Origin: Streptomyces sp. SAI-127
Lineage (GTDB): Bacteria; Actinomycetota; Actinomycetes; Streptomycetales; Streptomycetaceae
Length of the DNA stretch: 64,000 nt
Reading direction: 5' to 3'
Assembly (NCBI RefSeq): GCF_029894425.1
Contig: NZ_JARXYJ010000001.1
Span: 9,692,501 to 9,756,500, forward strand
Shown here: in pieces, positions 45,824 to 59,566 of the stretch
Numbering within the stretch: position 1 is the first letter of the stretch
How the letters are laid out: the number at the start of each line of letters is the position of its first letter
Made by a program: the position numbers and the translations under genes
The notes under the pieces: model-generated
What the model saw: the letters and a program-made list of their open reading frames with translations, nothing else
The model's database searches: none
What the model was told of the DNA's origin: nothing

Positions 45824-48031
45824 TCAGCCGGGCACCGGGACCAGCCACACCGTCGCGAGCGGCGGCAGGGTGAGCCGCAGCGCCCCGTCCTCCGTCTTGA
45901 CCGGGTCACGCCGGACGATGTCGCCGCCGCCGTACCGCGCGGCGTCGGTGTTGAGGGACTCCTGCCACAGGGGGAGACCGTCGGGAACGGTGAGGCGGTA
46001 GTCCTCGCGCACGACGGGGGAGAGGTTGGAGACCGAAAGCAGCGGGCTGCCCGCCGTATCGAACCTGAGGAAGGCGAAGACGTTGTCCTCGGCCGCGTCC
46101 CCCACCACCCACCGGAAGCCGCCGGGGTCGGTGTCCCGCTGCCAGAGCGCGGGGGTCGCCCGGTAGGCGGTGTTCAGATCGCGCACGAGGTCACGGACGC
46201 CCCGGTGGTCGGCCTCGGCCCCGTACGCCGGGTCGAGCAGCCCCCAGTCCGGGCCGTGGGACTCGGACCACTCGGCACCCTGGGCGAACTCCTGTCCCAT
46301 GAACAGGAGCTGCTTGCCGGGGTGGGCCCACATGAAGCCGAGATACGCACGATGGTTGGCGCGCTGCTGCCACCAGTCGCCCGGCATCTTGGACACCAGC
46401 GCCTGCTTGCCGTGGACGACCTCGTCGTGGGAGATGGGCAGGACGTAGTTCTCGCTGTACGCGTACACCATCGAGAAGGTCATCTCGTTGTGGTGGTACT
46501 TGCGGTGCACCGGCTCATGGCTGATGTAGCCGAGGGAGTCGTGCATCCAGCCCATGTTCCACTTCAGGCCGAAACCCAGACCCCCGCTGTCCGTGGGGCG
46601 GGTCACGCCGTCCCAGGCCGTGGACTCCTCGGCGATCGTGACGACACCCGGCGCCCGGCGGTACACGGTCGCGTTCATCTCCTGGAGGAAGGCGACCGCG
46701 TCGAGATCCTCCCGCCCCCCGAACACATTGGGGCTCCACTGGCCGGAGTCGCGCGAGTAGTCGAGATAGAGCATCGAGGCGACCGCGTCCACGCGCAGCC
46801 CGTCGATGTGAAACTCCTCGCACCAGTACACGGCGTTGGCGACCAGGAAGTTGCGCACCTCCACGCGCCCGAAGTCGAACTCGTAGGTCCCCCAGTCGGG
46901 ATGCTCGGCCCGACGGTCGTCTCCGGGCTCGTACAGCGGGTCCCCGTCGAAGCGGGCCAGCGCCCAGTCGTCCTTGGGGAAATGGGCCGGCACCCAGTCC
47001 ATGATCACGCCGATGCCGGCCCGGTGGAGGGCGTCGACCAGGTACTTGAAGTCGTCGGGTGTGCCGAGCCGGGAGGTCGGCGCGTAGAAACCGGTGACCT
47101 GGTAGCCCCAGGAGCCGCTGAAGGGGTGCTGCGCGACCGGCATCAGCTCGACATGGGTGAAGCCCAGGTCCCTGACGTACGACGGCAGCTCGTCGGCCAG
47201 TTGACGATATGTCAGTCCTGGCCGCCAGGACGGGAGATGGACCTCATAGACCGAGAACGGCGCCACGTGCACAGGCGTGTCCCCGCGGTGGGCCATCCAG
47301 TCGTGGTCGCCCCACTCGTAGCGCGAGGAGGTCACGATGGACGCCGTGTCGGGCGGCACCTCCGCGCGGCGGGCCATCGGGTCGGCCTTGAGGAACCGGC
47401 CGCCGTGGCGCGAGGTGATCTCGAACTTGTACCGGGTGCCCTCTCCGATGCCGGGCAGGAACAGCTCCCACACCCCGGACGCGCCAAGGGACCGCATCGG
47501 GAACGCCTGCCCGTCCCAGAAGGTGAACTCCCCGGCCACCCTGACCCCTTGGGCGTTGGGCGCCCACACCGTGAAGCGGGTGCCCGTCACCCCTTCGTGG
47601 GTCATCGGCTCCGCGCCGAGCGCCTTCCACAGCTGCTCGTGGCGCCCTTCGCGGATGAGGTGGAGGTCGGTCTCGCCGAGCGCGGGCAGGAAGCGGTACG
47701 GGTCGTGCACCTCCTGCTCCCCGTCCGCGTAGGACACCACCAGGGTGTAGGCGGGGATCGCGTCGAGAGGCAGCAGACCGGAGAAGAGGCCGTCGCCCTC
47801 CGAGGCCAGGTGCCTGCGCTCGCCGTCGATCACGACGCTCACCGCGCGGGCGAACGGACGCAGCGCGCGGAAGACGATCCCGCCCGCGACGGGGTGGGCG
47901 CCGAGCAGCGCGTGCGGGTCGTGGTGGGCGCCCGCCAGCAGCCGGCCCCGGTCCACGGGGTCGAGCGGCGGGGCCGGAGCACAGCGCGCCACTCCGGACG
48001 GCTCGGGCAGTGAGGTGTCGCGCAGGGCCAC
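45824..48031 (-). CDS. glgB: 1,4-alpha-glucan branching enzyme
   Basis: 735 aa. An N-terminal extension, a CBM48 domain ([20 protein letters not shown], about residue 135), the GH13 barrel and a C-terminal all-beta domain. Catalytic Asp in [15 protein letters not shown], Glu in [12 protein letters not shown], and stabilising Asp in [12 protein letters not shown]. It makes alpha-1,6 branches in glycogen or in the polymer made by GlgE. It starts 3 bp after the maltokinase frame, as the last gene of glgE-treS-mak-glgB. Confidence 0.95.
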   Translation of the reverse strand: MALRDTSLPEPSGVARCAPAPPLDPVDRGRLLAGAHHDPHALLGAHPVAGGIVFRALRPFARAVSVVIDGERRHLASEGDGLFSGLLPLDAIPAYTLVVSYADGEQEVHDPYRFLPALGETDLHLIREGRHEQLWKALGAEPMTHEGVTGTRFTVWAPNAQGVRVAGEFTFWDGQAFPMRSLGASGVWELFLPGIGEGTRYKFEITSRHGGRFLKADPMARRAEVPPDTASIVTSSRYEWGDHDWMAHRGDTPVHVAPFSVYEVHLPSWRPGLTYRQLADELPSYVRDLGFTHVELMPVAQHPFSGSWGYQVTGFYAPTSRLGTPDDFKYLVDALHRAGIGVIMDWVPAHFPKDDWALARFDGDPLYEPGDDRRAEHPDWGTYEFDFGRVEVRNFLVANAVYWCEEFHIDGLRVDAVASMLYLDYSRDSGQWSPNVFGGREDLDAVAFLQEMNATVYRRAPGVVTIAEESTAWDGVTRPTDSGGLGFGLKWNMGWMHDSLGYISHEPVHRKYHHNEMTFSMVYAYSENYVLPISHDEVVHGKQALVSKMPGDWWQQRANHRAYLGFMWAHPGKQLLFMGQEFAQGAEWSESHGPDWGLLDPAYGAEADHRGVRDLVRDLNTAYRATPALWQRDTDPGGFRWVVGDAAEDNVFAFLRFDTAGSPLLSVSNLSPVVREDYRLTVPDGLPLWQESLNTDAARYGGGDIVRRDPVKTEDGALRLTLPPLATVWLVPVPG

Positions 48032-48034
48032 GGC

Positions 48035-49397
48035 TCAGTCTCCTCTCACGGCGAGGCGTTCGATCGCCGCCATTGGCACGGGCAGCCAGTCAGGCCGGTG
48101 TCGTGCTTCGTACAGGACCTCGTAGACGGCCCGGTCGGTCTCATAGGCGCGCAGCAGGCCGTGTTTCTTGCGCGGATCCCACCCGGCGAGGGCGGCATAG
48201 CCCCCGCAGAAGGCCTCCCGGCAGCGGCGCGCCCACTCCGGCCGCCAGGGCCGGCGCTGCCGGGCCGCGTAGTCGAAGGAGCGCAGCATGCCCGCGATGT
48301 CCCGCACCGGGGACTGGGCGGCGCACCGCTCGGCGAGCGGGCGGGACGGCTCGCCCTCGAAGTCGATCACGAACCACTCGCGGCCCGCCCGCAGCACCTG
48401 CCCCAGATGCAGGTCGCCGTGGACGCGCTGTGCGGGCGGCCCGGAGTCGCACGTGGCCAGCGCGCCGAACGCGCTCTGCAGGGCCGGGGACGAACGGCCG
48501 CAGCGCCGGCACGCTGTGCGCGGCGGCGTCCAGACGTTCGGTCATCGCGGCCGCCGTGGAACCGTTGTCGTCGTGCCCGCTGCCGGGGAAGGCGGCCGCC
48601 AGCGCGAGGTGCACCTCGGCCATCGCCCGCCCCAGCTCATGGGCCTGCACGGTGAAGTCGTCACCCGAGGCCAGCGCCTGCAGGGCCAGGGCCCAGCCGT
48701 CGGACGCGTCGCGCAGATACGGCTGCAGCACGCCGAGCGTCGCCCCCTGCGGATGCGTGGTCCGGAACCAGGCCACCGGCGCCGGCACCCGGCGGCAGCC
48801 CTGCCCGGCCAGCGCGACCGGCACCTCCAGGTCCGGGTTGACCCCGGGCTGGATGCGGCGGAAGACCTTCAAGATGAACTCGTCGCCGTACACCAGTGAG
48901 GAGTTCGACTGCTCGGTCTCCAGCAGCCGCGGTGGGAGCCCGGCGGGCACCGGCACCGACGGGTCGCCCTCGAAGCGCAGCGGACCGGCCGTGCCGGGAT
49001 GCCGCAGCCGCTCCAGCAGCAGCTGCGCCGAGCGAGGGTCGTGCAGGGCGTCGTAGATCGTGAGACCGGCCAGTGGACCCTGCTCCGCACGGCCGATGAG
49101 GGCGCGGCCGAGACGCGGCGAGAGGTGTTTGCGCACGCCGAGCAGCAGCTGGTAGCAGTCACCGGCAGGGGTGGCGCCGCCGGGCCCGGGCACCCCGCCG
49201 TGATCGGTGTGGACCAGCAGATGCAGACAGCCCGGGAACAACTCGGTCATCGACAGCAGACCGAGCTCGCTCACGGGGCGGTCCTTGCCCGCGAACCAGC
49301 GCTGCCGCGGCAGCCATTGGCGCAGCAGCTCGCCCAGCGAGGTCATGAGATCGGTCGCGAGCGCGGGCCTCGGGCTGACCGATGCGGTCTTCGGCAT
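48035..49397 (-). pseudogene. mak: Maltokinase gene with a one-base frameshift
   Basis: With the frame restored the protein would be 453 aa, the normal length of maltokinase (Mak/Pep2). The N-terminal frame carries the cap domain (LRQWLPRQRWFAGKDRP) and runs to ALRPFVP. It then changes frame within a G-run on the plus strand (GGGG at 48486-48489). The other frame continues with ALQSAFGALATCDS and carries the phosphotransferase site RVHGDLHLGQ and DFEGEPSRP down to the stop at 48035. Removing one G restores the frame. As written, the upstream frame lacks the catalytic residues. The rest of the operon is intact, so this is either a sequencing error, a recent mutation or slippage at the run. Mak makes maltose 1-phosphate, the substrate of GlgE. 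Confidence 0.9.
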
Positions 49398-49423
49398 GGT
49401 GACGCGTCCTTTCGTCGGCACGC

Positions 49424-51138
<1,715 letters not shown>

Positions 51139-51142
<4 letters not shown>

Positions 51143-53115
51143 GGTGTGGATCCTCCGATCTGCGGCGCCGACCTCCGGACCTGGAACACGTGCGCGGGTG
51201 CTCGACCGGGCTCCAGACGCACATAGTTGTTGCTGCTCCAGTGGTAGGTCTCACCCGTCAGTTCGTCGTGCACGGACAGGGACTCGTGCCATTCCAGGCC
51301 GAGTTGCGGCATGTCCAACGAGACCGTGGCCTCCTGGGTGTGGTGCGGATCCAGGTTCACGACCACCAGGACCGTGTCGTCACCGATGCGCTTGCTGTAG
51401 GCGATGACCGAGCCGTTGTCGGTGTGGTGGAAGCGGATGTTCCTGAGGCGCTGGAGGGCGGGGTGCCTGCGTCTGATCGTGTTGAGCTGGGTGATCAGGG
51501 GGGCGAGGCTGTCGGGGCTGTCCCAGTCGCGGGCCTTGAGCTGGTACTTCTCCGAGTTCAGGTACTCCTCGCTGCCCTCCCGCACCGGGGTGTTCTCGGC
51601 GAGTTCGTAGCCGGAGTAGATGCCCCAGGTCGGCGAGAGGGTCGCCGCCAGCACCGCGCGCAGGGCGAACGCGGGACGGCCGCCGTGCTGGAGGAACTCG
51701 TGCAGGATGTCGGGGGTGTTGGCGAAGAAGTTCGGCCGCATGTAGGAGGCCGCCTCACCGGAGAGCTCGCTCAGGTACTCGGTGAGTTCTTCCTTGGTGG
51801 TGCGCCAGGTGAAGTAGGTGTAGGACTGCTGGAAGCCGATCTGGGCCAGGGTGTGCATCATCGCCGGGCGGGTGAACGCCTCGGCCAGGAAGATCACGTC
51901 CGGGTCGCCGGCGTTGATGTCCGCGATCACCCGCTCCCAGAACACCACCGGCTTGGTGTGCGGGTTGTCCACCCGGAAGATCCGCACCCCGTGGTCCATC
52001 CAGTGCCGCAGCACCCGCAGCGTCTCCGCGATCAGGCCTTCCAGGTCGGCGTCGAAGGCGATCGGGTAGATGTCCTGGTACTTCTTGGGCGGGTTCTCCG
52101 CGTAGGCGATGGTGCCGTCCGGGCGGTGGTGGAACCACTCCGGATGCTTGTGCACCCAGGGATGATCCGGCGAGCACTGCAGGGCGAAGTCCAGCGCGAT
52201 CTCCAGACCCAGTTTCCCGGCCTCCTGCACGAACCAGTCGAAGTCCTCGATCGTGCCCAGATCCGGATGCACCGCGTCATGGCCGCCCTCCGGCGAGCCG
52301 ATCGCCCACGGCACGCCCACATCGTCGGGACCGGCGGACAGGGTGTTGTTGCGGCCCTTGCGGAAGGTGCTGCCGATCGGGTGGATCGGCGGCAGATAGA
52401 CCACGTCGAAACCCATCGCCGCGATCGCCGGCAACCGCCGCGCCGCGGTACGGAACGTGCCGTGCGGCCGCTGCGGCGTGCCCTCCGAGCGGGGGAAGAA
52501 CTCGTACCACGACCCGAACAGCGCCCGCTCCCGCTCCACCAGCAGCGGCAGCGTCTCCGACGCCGTGATCAACTCCCGCAGGGGATGGCGGGCGAGCACC
52601 GCGTCCACGTCAGGCGTCAGGGCGCCCGCCAGACGGGTGGCGACCGGCAGAGAGTCGTCGGCGAGCGTCTTCGCCGCGGCCACCAGCACCGCATGCTGAG
52701 GGCCCTCCGGGACGCCCGCCGCCGCCCGGGTGTAGAGCTCGGCGCCCTCCTCCAGGACCAGCCCCGTGTCGAGGCCCGCAGGAACCTTTATGCGGGCGAC
52801 CCGGCGCCAGGTGCCGACCGGGTCGCTCCAGGCCTCGACGCGGTACGTCCAGCGGCCCTCGACGTCCGGAGTGACCTCCGCCCCCCAGCGATCGCTGCCG
52901 GGGGCCGACTCCCGCATCGGGGTCCAGGGGCCGTGCCGCCCTTCCGGGTCGGTCAGGACGACGTTCGCGGCGACCGCGTCATGGCCCTCGCGGAACACCG
53001 TGGCGGTGACCTCGAACGTCTCTCCCACGACCGCCTTCGCCGGACGCCTGCCGGACTCGACGGCAGGGCGGACGTCCCGTACCGGGATGCGGCCGATGAC
53101 CGGGGTGGAACTCAT
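51139..53115 (-). CDS. glgE: Alpha-1,4-glucan:maltose-1-phosphate maltosyltransferase
   Basis: 658 aa. Domain N plus the GH13_3 barrel: [16 protein letters not shown] holds the nucleophile Asp, [15 protein letters not shown] the acid/base Glu, and the maltose-phosphate-binding elements are in [14 protein letters not shown]. It extends alpha-1,4-glucan by two glucose units at a time from maltose 1-phosphate. It is the first gene of the minus-strand operon. The ATG at 53115 gives [15 protein letters not shown], a typical N-terminus. Confidence 0.95.
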
Positions 53116-53189
53116 GCTCTCGCCTCCGCCGTGCTCGAGGCCGGGCGCTGACTGCGCCCGGCCGGGGATCGAAGCTGCGCCGGAAGGGG

Positions 53190-53489
53190 CTACCTCCCCG
53201 CGGGAAACCGTTCCGCGGATCTCGGCGGGCCGCGCCTGGCGACGGCACCCCCGTGGGGGAGGTCGCTCTGCTCCTGGAGGTAGGCCCCCACGCTGGTGCG
53301 CAGATAGCGCTCGGCGGCCTCGGCCGCCTCACGCGCGCAGCGCTTGCCCATCAGCACGCACAGCGTGTAACCGGAGTCCTCGAAGGTGGCCCGGACGGTG
53401 CGGTCGGCGGGGGAGGCCAGCATGACGCGCTCCCAGGCGCGATACCGCCGGAGTTGCCGGGCGACTTCGGCTTTGGCCGGTAGCAGCAT
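53190..53489 (-). CDS. DUF5133 family protein, long form
   Basis: 99 aa. MLLPAKAEVARQLRRYRAWE and the core SGYTLCVLMGKRCAREAAEA match DUF5133, with the same YTLCV-x(2)-G signature as the gene at 35877. The C-terminus is extended by a Pro/Arg-rich tail (GGAVARRGPPRSAERF). The ATG at 53489 matches the family start and has GGAAAGG about 11 bp upstream; a GTG at 53543 would add 18 residues. It is upstream of glgE in the same direction (74 bp), but lies between the two arms of the glycogen cluster. Function unknown. Confidence 0.72.
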   Translation of the reverse strand: MLLPAKAEVARQLRRYRAWERVMLASPADRTVRATFEDSGYTLCVLMGKRCAREAAEAAERYLRTSVGAYLQEQSDLPHGGAVARRGPPRSAERFPAGR

Positions 53490-53735
53490 GGCGCCGTACA
53501 CCTTTCCGGGCTGGAGCAGATGCGGGACTCGCGAGATCTTCACTCATGGTGCACGGGTAACGACTCAGCGTCTTGTTGGGTCTTCAACTACCTCACTGAT
53601 CGCTCCGGTTGCACGAATGGCGTAGCACTCCCACTCTGGAGTGACTCTGAAGCGATCAGCACTCACGCTCCGTGTTTCGGGGTCCGGTCCCGCGGGGGCC
53701 GGGAGGAGCGGGAGCTTCGCCGGTGAGGAGTGACG

Positions 53736-54230
53736 ATGAAGACCGCAGTGCCCTGCTACTACCACCTCGACGTGGAGGTCAGCCCGGAACGGGTCGGGCA
53801 GGTCAGGCGCATCCTGGCCGCCCATCTACGGCTCTGGGACCTCGAGACCCTGGTCGAGCCCGTCTGCGGTGGTGCCGAACTGCTGCTCAAGGCCATCGAC
53901 GAGCACGCGAGGGACAAGAACACCTCGATCGAGCTGTGGTGGAACGGCCAGCACCTCATCACCGCCGTCGCCGAGAACGACAGTGAGCTGCGTCCGGACC
54001 TGGATCTGCGCGCCTGCCTGGAGCGGATCGCCGCCATGAGCGACGGCTGGGGCTGCTGCGCCACCGACACCGGCAGCAAGGTGATCTGGTTCTCGCAGCG
54101 GGCCCGCGCCGGCGAGCGCGTCCCGCTCGTGCCGAGGGCTCCCGAGCCGACCCTGCGGGAGGTGCTCCAGGTGCCGCGCGAGACGCCGGTCGCCGTCCTG
54201 GCCGCCGCCACTGCCGACGGCGGGTGCTGA
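53736..54230 (+). CDS. Small HATPase-like protein beside glgX (Pep a2-like)
   Basis: 164 aa. [24 protein letters not shown] looks like a weak GHKL N-box region, and the late part [16 protein letters not shown] would be the ATP-lid end. Similar proteins beside glycogen genes of other streptomycetes are annotated as Pep a2; I recall this only in general terms. Kinase activity is uncertain. ATG at 53736 with GAGGAG at 53725-53730. It ends 2 bp before the glgX start, so it is coupled to it. Confidence 0.65.
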   Translation: MKTAVPCYYHLDVEVSPERVGQVRRILAAHLRLWDLETLVEPVCGGAELLLKAIDEHARDKNTSIELWWNGQHLITAVAENDSELRPDLDLRACLERIAAMSDGWGCCATDTGSKVIWFSQRARAGERVPLVPRAPEPTLREVLQVPRETPVAVLAAATADGGC

Positions 54231-54232
54231 GC

Positions 54233-56371
<2,139 letters not shown>

Positions 56372-56430
56372 AAGGCGGGGGCCTTCGCGGCGCAGGCCGT
56401 TACGCCCGCGACGGCTCTCGGTGCTTGTCC

Positions 56431-56922
56431 TCAGCGCACGCGGCGTGAGGTGACCGTGAACTGGGCGGCGTCGGGGTCGCGCAGCATGGCTCGTTGCCGC
56501 TGTGGGAGAGGGCGCTGCTGCCGTGGGGTCTCGGCCGTCTTGGGGCTGGCCGCCGTGTCCGCGGCTGCGACGGTGGGGTTCTCGGTGCTCGCCTTCAGTG
56601 CACGCGGCGTGAGGTGACCGTGAACTGGGCGGCGTCGGGGTCGCGCGGCATGGCTCGTTGCCGCTGTGGGAGAGGGCGCTGCTGCCGTGGGGTCTCGGCC
56701 GTCTTGGGGCTGGCCGCCGTGTCCGCGGCTGCGACGGTGGGGTTCTCGGTGCTCGCCTTCAGCGGACGCGGCGTGAGGTGACCGTGAACTGGGCGCCGTC
56801 GGGGTCGCGCAGGACGGCCTCGTCGCCGCTGTGGGAGAGCACGCTGCCGCCGTGGACCTCCGCCGCCTTGGCGCAGGCCGCCACGTCCGCGACGGCGAAG
56901 TGGACCTGCCAGTGCGGCCGGA
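56431..56922. repeat. 164-bp tandem array of the 3' end of the VOC gene
   Basis: Three successive 164-bp units begin at 56431, 56595 and 56759 with TCAG-GCACGCGGCGTGAGGT-type starts. The third unit is the true 3' end of the minus-strand VOC gene. Units 1 and 2 differ at only two positions I can find, while unit 3 is more diverged from them, mainly in its second half. A degenerate piece of another unit lies just before unit 1 (about 56383-56430). 164 is not a multiple of three, so the copies cannot extend a reading frame in phase. Confidence 0.88.
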
Positions 56923-57562
56923 TGCCGGGGTCGGGGGCCGAGCCCAGCGCCCCCGACTCGATGCGCGCCACCACGTCGCCCCTGCTGCGCAGCACCACCT
57001 CGCCGCCCTCGTAGCGGACCTCGCAGCCGCCGGGACGCTCCGTCGCCCAGTCGAGGACCTCGCCGTAGAAGATCGCGGCGTCGAACGCGTCGCGGGTGTG
57101 CAGCCGCACGAAGGCCGGCTGGGCGCGTCGCCACACCTCCCAGTTGGCGACGAGCTCGCCCTCCCACACGCCGAAGGCCGCGCCGTCGCGGTCCGAGAGC
57201 AGGGCCGCCCGGCCGGGCGGGAAGGACAGCGGGCCGACGGCCAGGGTGCCGCCGCGTTCCTGTACCCGGGCCACTGCCTCGTCCGCGCTGGGCACCGCGA
57301 AGTACGCGGTCCAGGCCACCGCCATCTGCCACATCGACGCCACCGCCGCGATCCCGGCGACCGGCGTGCCGTCCACCAGCGCGACCCGGAAGCGCTCGCC
57401 GAGCTTCAGGGGCTTCCACTCCCACCCGAGCACGGCCCCGTAGAACTCCTCCGTGGCCTGCTGGTCACGGCTGGTCAGGCTGACCCAGCAGGGGGCGCCG
57501 AACACATGGTGCGTGGAGACGACATCCGCGGTCGCGGTGGGATGTCTCGGATCGTGGTTCAT
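56759..57562 (-). CDS. Two-domain VOC family protein
   Basis: 267 aa with two VOC modules (about residues 22-135 and 145-265): GAPCWVSLTSRDQQATEEFYG opens the first, FVRLHTRDAFDAAIFYGEVL the second, and LRDPDGAQFTVTSRRVR ends it. This tandem form is common in Streptomyces; ligand unknown. The ATG at 57562 is chosen; the upstream 105 bp are open but include the putative promoter. Its final codons are the template of the 164-bp tandem array. Confidence 0.86.
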   Translation of the reverse strand: MNHDPRHPTATADVVSTHHVFGAPCWVSLTSRDQQATEEFYGAVLGWEWKPLKLGERFRVALVDGTPVAGIAAVASMWQMAVAWTAYFAVPSADEAVARVQERGGTLAVGPLSFPPGRAALLSDRDGAAFGVWEGELVANWEVWRRAQPAFVRLHTRDAFDAAIFYGEVLDWATERPGGCEVRYEGGEVVLRSRGDVVARIESGALGSAPDPGIRPHWQVHFAVADVAACAKAAEVHGGSVLSHSGDEAVLRDPDGAQFTVTSRRVR

Positions 57563-57649
57563 GGCAGTCGCGTCCTGCTCTCGTCGGCCGGCGGCCACCG
57601 GGCGGTCTTCGACCAGTGTCCGTCCGGAACCGCCTCGGGCGCCTGCCGA

Positions 57650-57673
57650 GTACCCCGGATGTGGCACCGAAAC
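57650..57673 (-). promoter_or_regulatory. Candidate SigB-type promoter of the VOC gene
   Basis: On the minus strand GTTT (57673-57670), 14 bp, then GGGTAC (57655-57650). It is the best match in the window to the GNNT-N14-16-GGGTAC/T pattern and is 88 bp upstream of the VOC ATG. Confidence 0.5.
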
Positions 57674-57732
57674 GGCGGCCCGTACGCCTGACGCCCGGTG
57701 GCGCGGGCCTGTCCGAGTGACAGGATGGATGA

Positions 57733-58065
57733 GTGCCAGCCATACCGAACGAACCCGCCGACGAGTCGGACCGGATCTTCGCCCTGCAGGAGGAGATCGG
57801 CCAGCTCAAGGAAGCGATGGCCTCGCACGCGGTCGTGGACCAGGCCATCGGTATGGTCGTCGCGCTCGGCAGGGTCACCCCGGACCAGGGCTGGGAAGTA
57901 CTGAAGGACGTCTCCCAGCACACGAACATCAAGCTGCGCAACGTCGCGGACCTGATCCTCATCTGGGGACGGTCCGGAGACATCCCGCCGGAGATCCGGG
58001 CCGAGCTGGAAGACGCCCTCGACCGTTACGGCCCGACGCAGATCCCGGGGACGCCACCCGAGTGA
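57733..58065 (+). CDS. ANTAR domain protein
   Basis: 110 aa. Residues about 15-75 (LQEEIGQLKEAMASHAVVDQ AIGMVVALGRVTPDQGWEVL) fit an ANTAR RNA-binding domain, normally an antiterminator output. No receiver or GAF domain is attached, so this is a minimal ANTAR protein. GTG at 57733. It is convergent with the SigB-type sigma factor (15 bp apart). The RNA target is not known. Confidence 0.8.
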   Translation: MPAIPNEPADESDRIFALQEEIGQLKEAMASHAVVDQAIGMVVALGRVTPDQGWEVLKDVSQHTNIKLRNVADLILIWGRSGDIPPEIRAELEDALDRYGPTQIPGTPPE

Positions 58066-58080
58066 CGGTGCCCCTCGGGT

Positions 58081-58872
58081 TCAGTCGGCGTCGGCCATGA
58101 CCTCCTCGCGCAGGTGCGCGAAGCACGTGCTGAGCAGCCGGGAGACATGCATCTGCGAGATGCCCAGTTCCTCGGCGATGCCGCTCTGTGTCATGCCCTG
58201 GAAGAAGCGCAGGTACAGAATGGTCCGCTCGCGCTCCGGCAGGGCCTCCAGGCACGGCCTGACGGCCACCCGGTCGACCACCACGTCGAAGCCGGGGTCG
58301 GGGCCGCCGAGCGCGTCGCCCAGGGCGTAGCCGTCGGTGCCGGGCATCTCCGCCTCCAGCGACAGCGCCGAGAAGCACTCCAGTGCCTCGGCACCGGTGC
58401 GTACCTCGTCCTCGGTCAGCTGCGCCCGCTCGGCGATCTCGGCGACGGTGGGCGCCCGCCCGGGCGTCTGGGCGAGCTCCTTCGAGGCCTGCCGGACCCG
58501 GTTGCGCAGGTCCTGCACCCGGCGCGGCACGTGCAGCGTCCACATGTGGTCGCGGAAGTGCCGCTTGATCTCACCGGTCACGGTCGGCACCGCGTACGCC
58601 TCGAAGGCGCTCCCGCGTGCCGGGTCGTAATGGTCGACCGCCTTGACGAGCCCGAGGGCGGCCACCTGGTAGAGGTCTTCGAGGGACTCCCCGCGGCCCC
58701 GGAACCGGACGGCGATCCGCTCGGCCATGGGCAGCCAGAGCTCGACCAGCTCGTCCCGCAGAGCCTTGCGTTCCGGACCGTCGGGCAGCCGCGCCAGGCG
58801 CACGAACGCCTTGTCGGTGTCGGGGGCGTCGTCGTGCGGATGAGGTTGTCTTCTGGTGGCGACGGACGACAT
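58081..58872 (-). CDS. SigB/SigF/SigG-type RNA polymerase sigma factor, second copy
   Basis: 263 aa, strongly similar to the sigma factor at 34996 (shared YAVPTVTGEIKRHFRDHMW; LGISQMHVSRL). Region 2 begins LWLPMAERIAVRFRGRGESL; region 4 ends at MADAD. The ATG at 58872 has GGGAGGTG 6 bp upstream, and the frame above it has no family similarity. Its 5' leader (58909-58973) holds a 9-bp inverted repeat CCGTGGGAG/CTCCCACGG with a long loop. It should serve a set of stress or development promoters overlapping that of its paralogue. Confidence 0.92.
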   Translation of the reverse strand: MSSVATRRQPHPHDDAPDTDKAFVRLARLPDGPERKALRDELVELWLPMAERIAVRFRGRGESLEDLYQVAALGLVKAVDHYDPARGSAFEAYAVPTVTGEIKRHFRDHMWTLHVPRRVQDLRNRVRQASKELAQTPGRAPTVAEIAERAQLTEDEVRTGAEALECFSALSLEAEMPGTDGYALGDALGGPDPGFDVVVDRVAVRPCLEALPERERTILYLRFFQGMTQSGIAEELGISQMHVSRLLSTCFAHLREEVMADAD

Positions 58873-59080
58873 GCCGCGCACCTCCCTGTGGTGCTGGATG
58901 GACAGACACCGTGGGAGGCGCGCATGCGGACGTGAGGAAGGACATCCGGGGCCCGATGGACGGGCTCCCACGGAGACGTGCCTCCTGTCCGAAGCACTTG
59001 TCTGCTGATTCCCGTTCTCGGATGAAATGAAACAAAGGGAGCTAATCATCTGATATGTGTTTGACCGGCTCTTGGGCGAG

Positions 59081-59101
59081 ATACCTCTGTCACAGAGATA
59101 A
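59081..59101. promoter_or_regulatory. Imperfect palindrome upstream of the MarR gene
   Basis: ATACCTCTGT, one central C, then ACAGAGATAA. Eight of ten positions pair. It is 10 bp upstream of the GTG and would be a normal place for autorepression by a MarR protein. Confidence 0.45.
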
Positions 59102-59110
59102 CCTCGCGTT

Positions 59111-59566
59111 GTGAACGAGGAGACCTTCCCTGAAGAGCTGGCCGACGCCCTTGTCGGTGTCCAACGGCTGCTCAGGCGCAGGCTGCGCGCCGGACTGACC
59201 GTGCCGCGGCTGCGCGGCGCCGAGGTCGAACTGCTGCGCCTGGTCGAGTCACGGCCCGGCATCGGCGTCTCCGACGCCGCCAAGGAGCTGTGTCTGGCCG
59301 GGAACTCCGTCTCGACCCTGGTCAACCAGCTGGTCAAGGAAGGTCACCTGGTCCGTGAGACCGACCCCGCGGACCGGCGCGCCGCCCGTCTGCTGCTCAC
59401 CGAGAAGGCCGAGGCGCGGCTCGGGGACTGGAAGCAGCGGCGGGTCGCGCTCGTGAGCCGGCACATCACCCGGCTGGACGCGGCCGATCAGGAGGCCCTG
59501 CGCGCCGCGCTCCCCGCGCTGCGCGCGCTCGCCGTCACTCTGCACGAGGAGGCCGAGGAGACATGA
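59111..59566 (+). CDS. MarR family transcriptional regulator
   Basis: 151 aa. Winged helix from VSDAAKELCLAGNSVSTLVN to the wing VRETDPADRRAARLLLTEK, with the DxRxxR pattern of MarR. The GTG at 59111 is preceded by an imperfect palindrome. Its stop overlaps the start of the ABC ATPase gene (ATGA), so it very likely regulates this exporter operon, possibly in answer to a drug or phenolic ligand. Confidence 0.9.
   Translation: MNEETFPEELADALVGVQRLLRRRLRAGLTVPRLRGAEVELLRLVESRPGIGVSDAAKELCLAGNSVSTLVNQLVKEGHLVRETDPADRRAARLLLTEKAEARLGDWKQRRVALVSRHITRLDAADQEALRAALPALRALAVTLHEEAEET

Noticed and set aside
48141..48490. Arg/Pro-rich C-terminal tail of the uncorrected maltokinase frame as a real domain
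   Set aside because: It is the out-of-frame reading of the kinase's own catalytic half, which is recovered in the adjacent frame.
53540..53575. GGGTAA near 53555 as a SigB-type promoter for the Pep a2-like gene
   Set aside because: The last base differs from C/T and the -35 side (GATCT) is weak; distance to the gene is long.
56494..57014. Plus-strand open frames across the VOC tandem array giving apparent repeated small proteins
   Set aside because: They are antisense translations of repeated VOC 3' sequence; the unit length of 164 bp rotates the frame and no ribosome site or family supports them.
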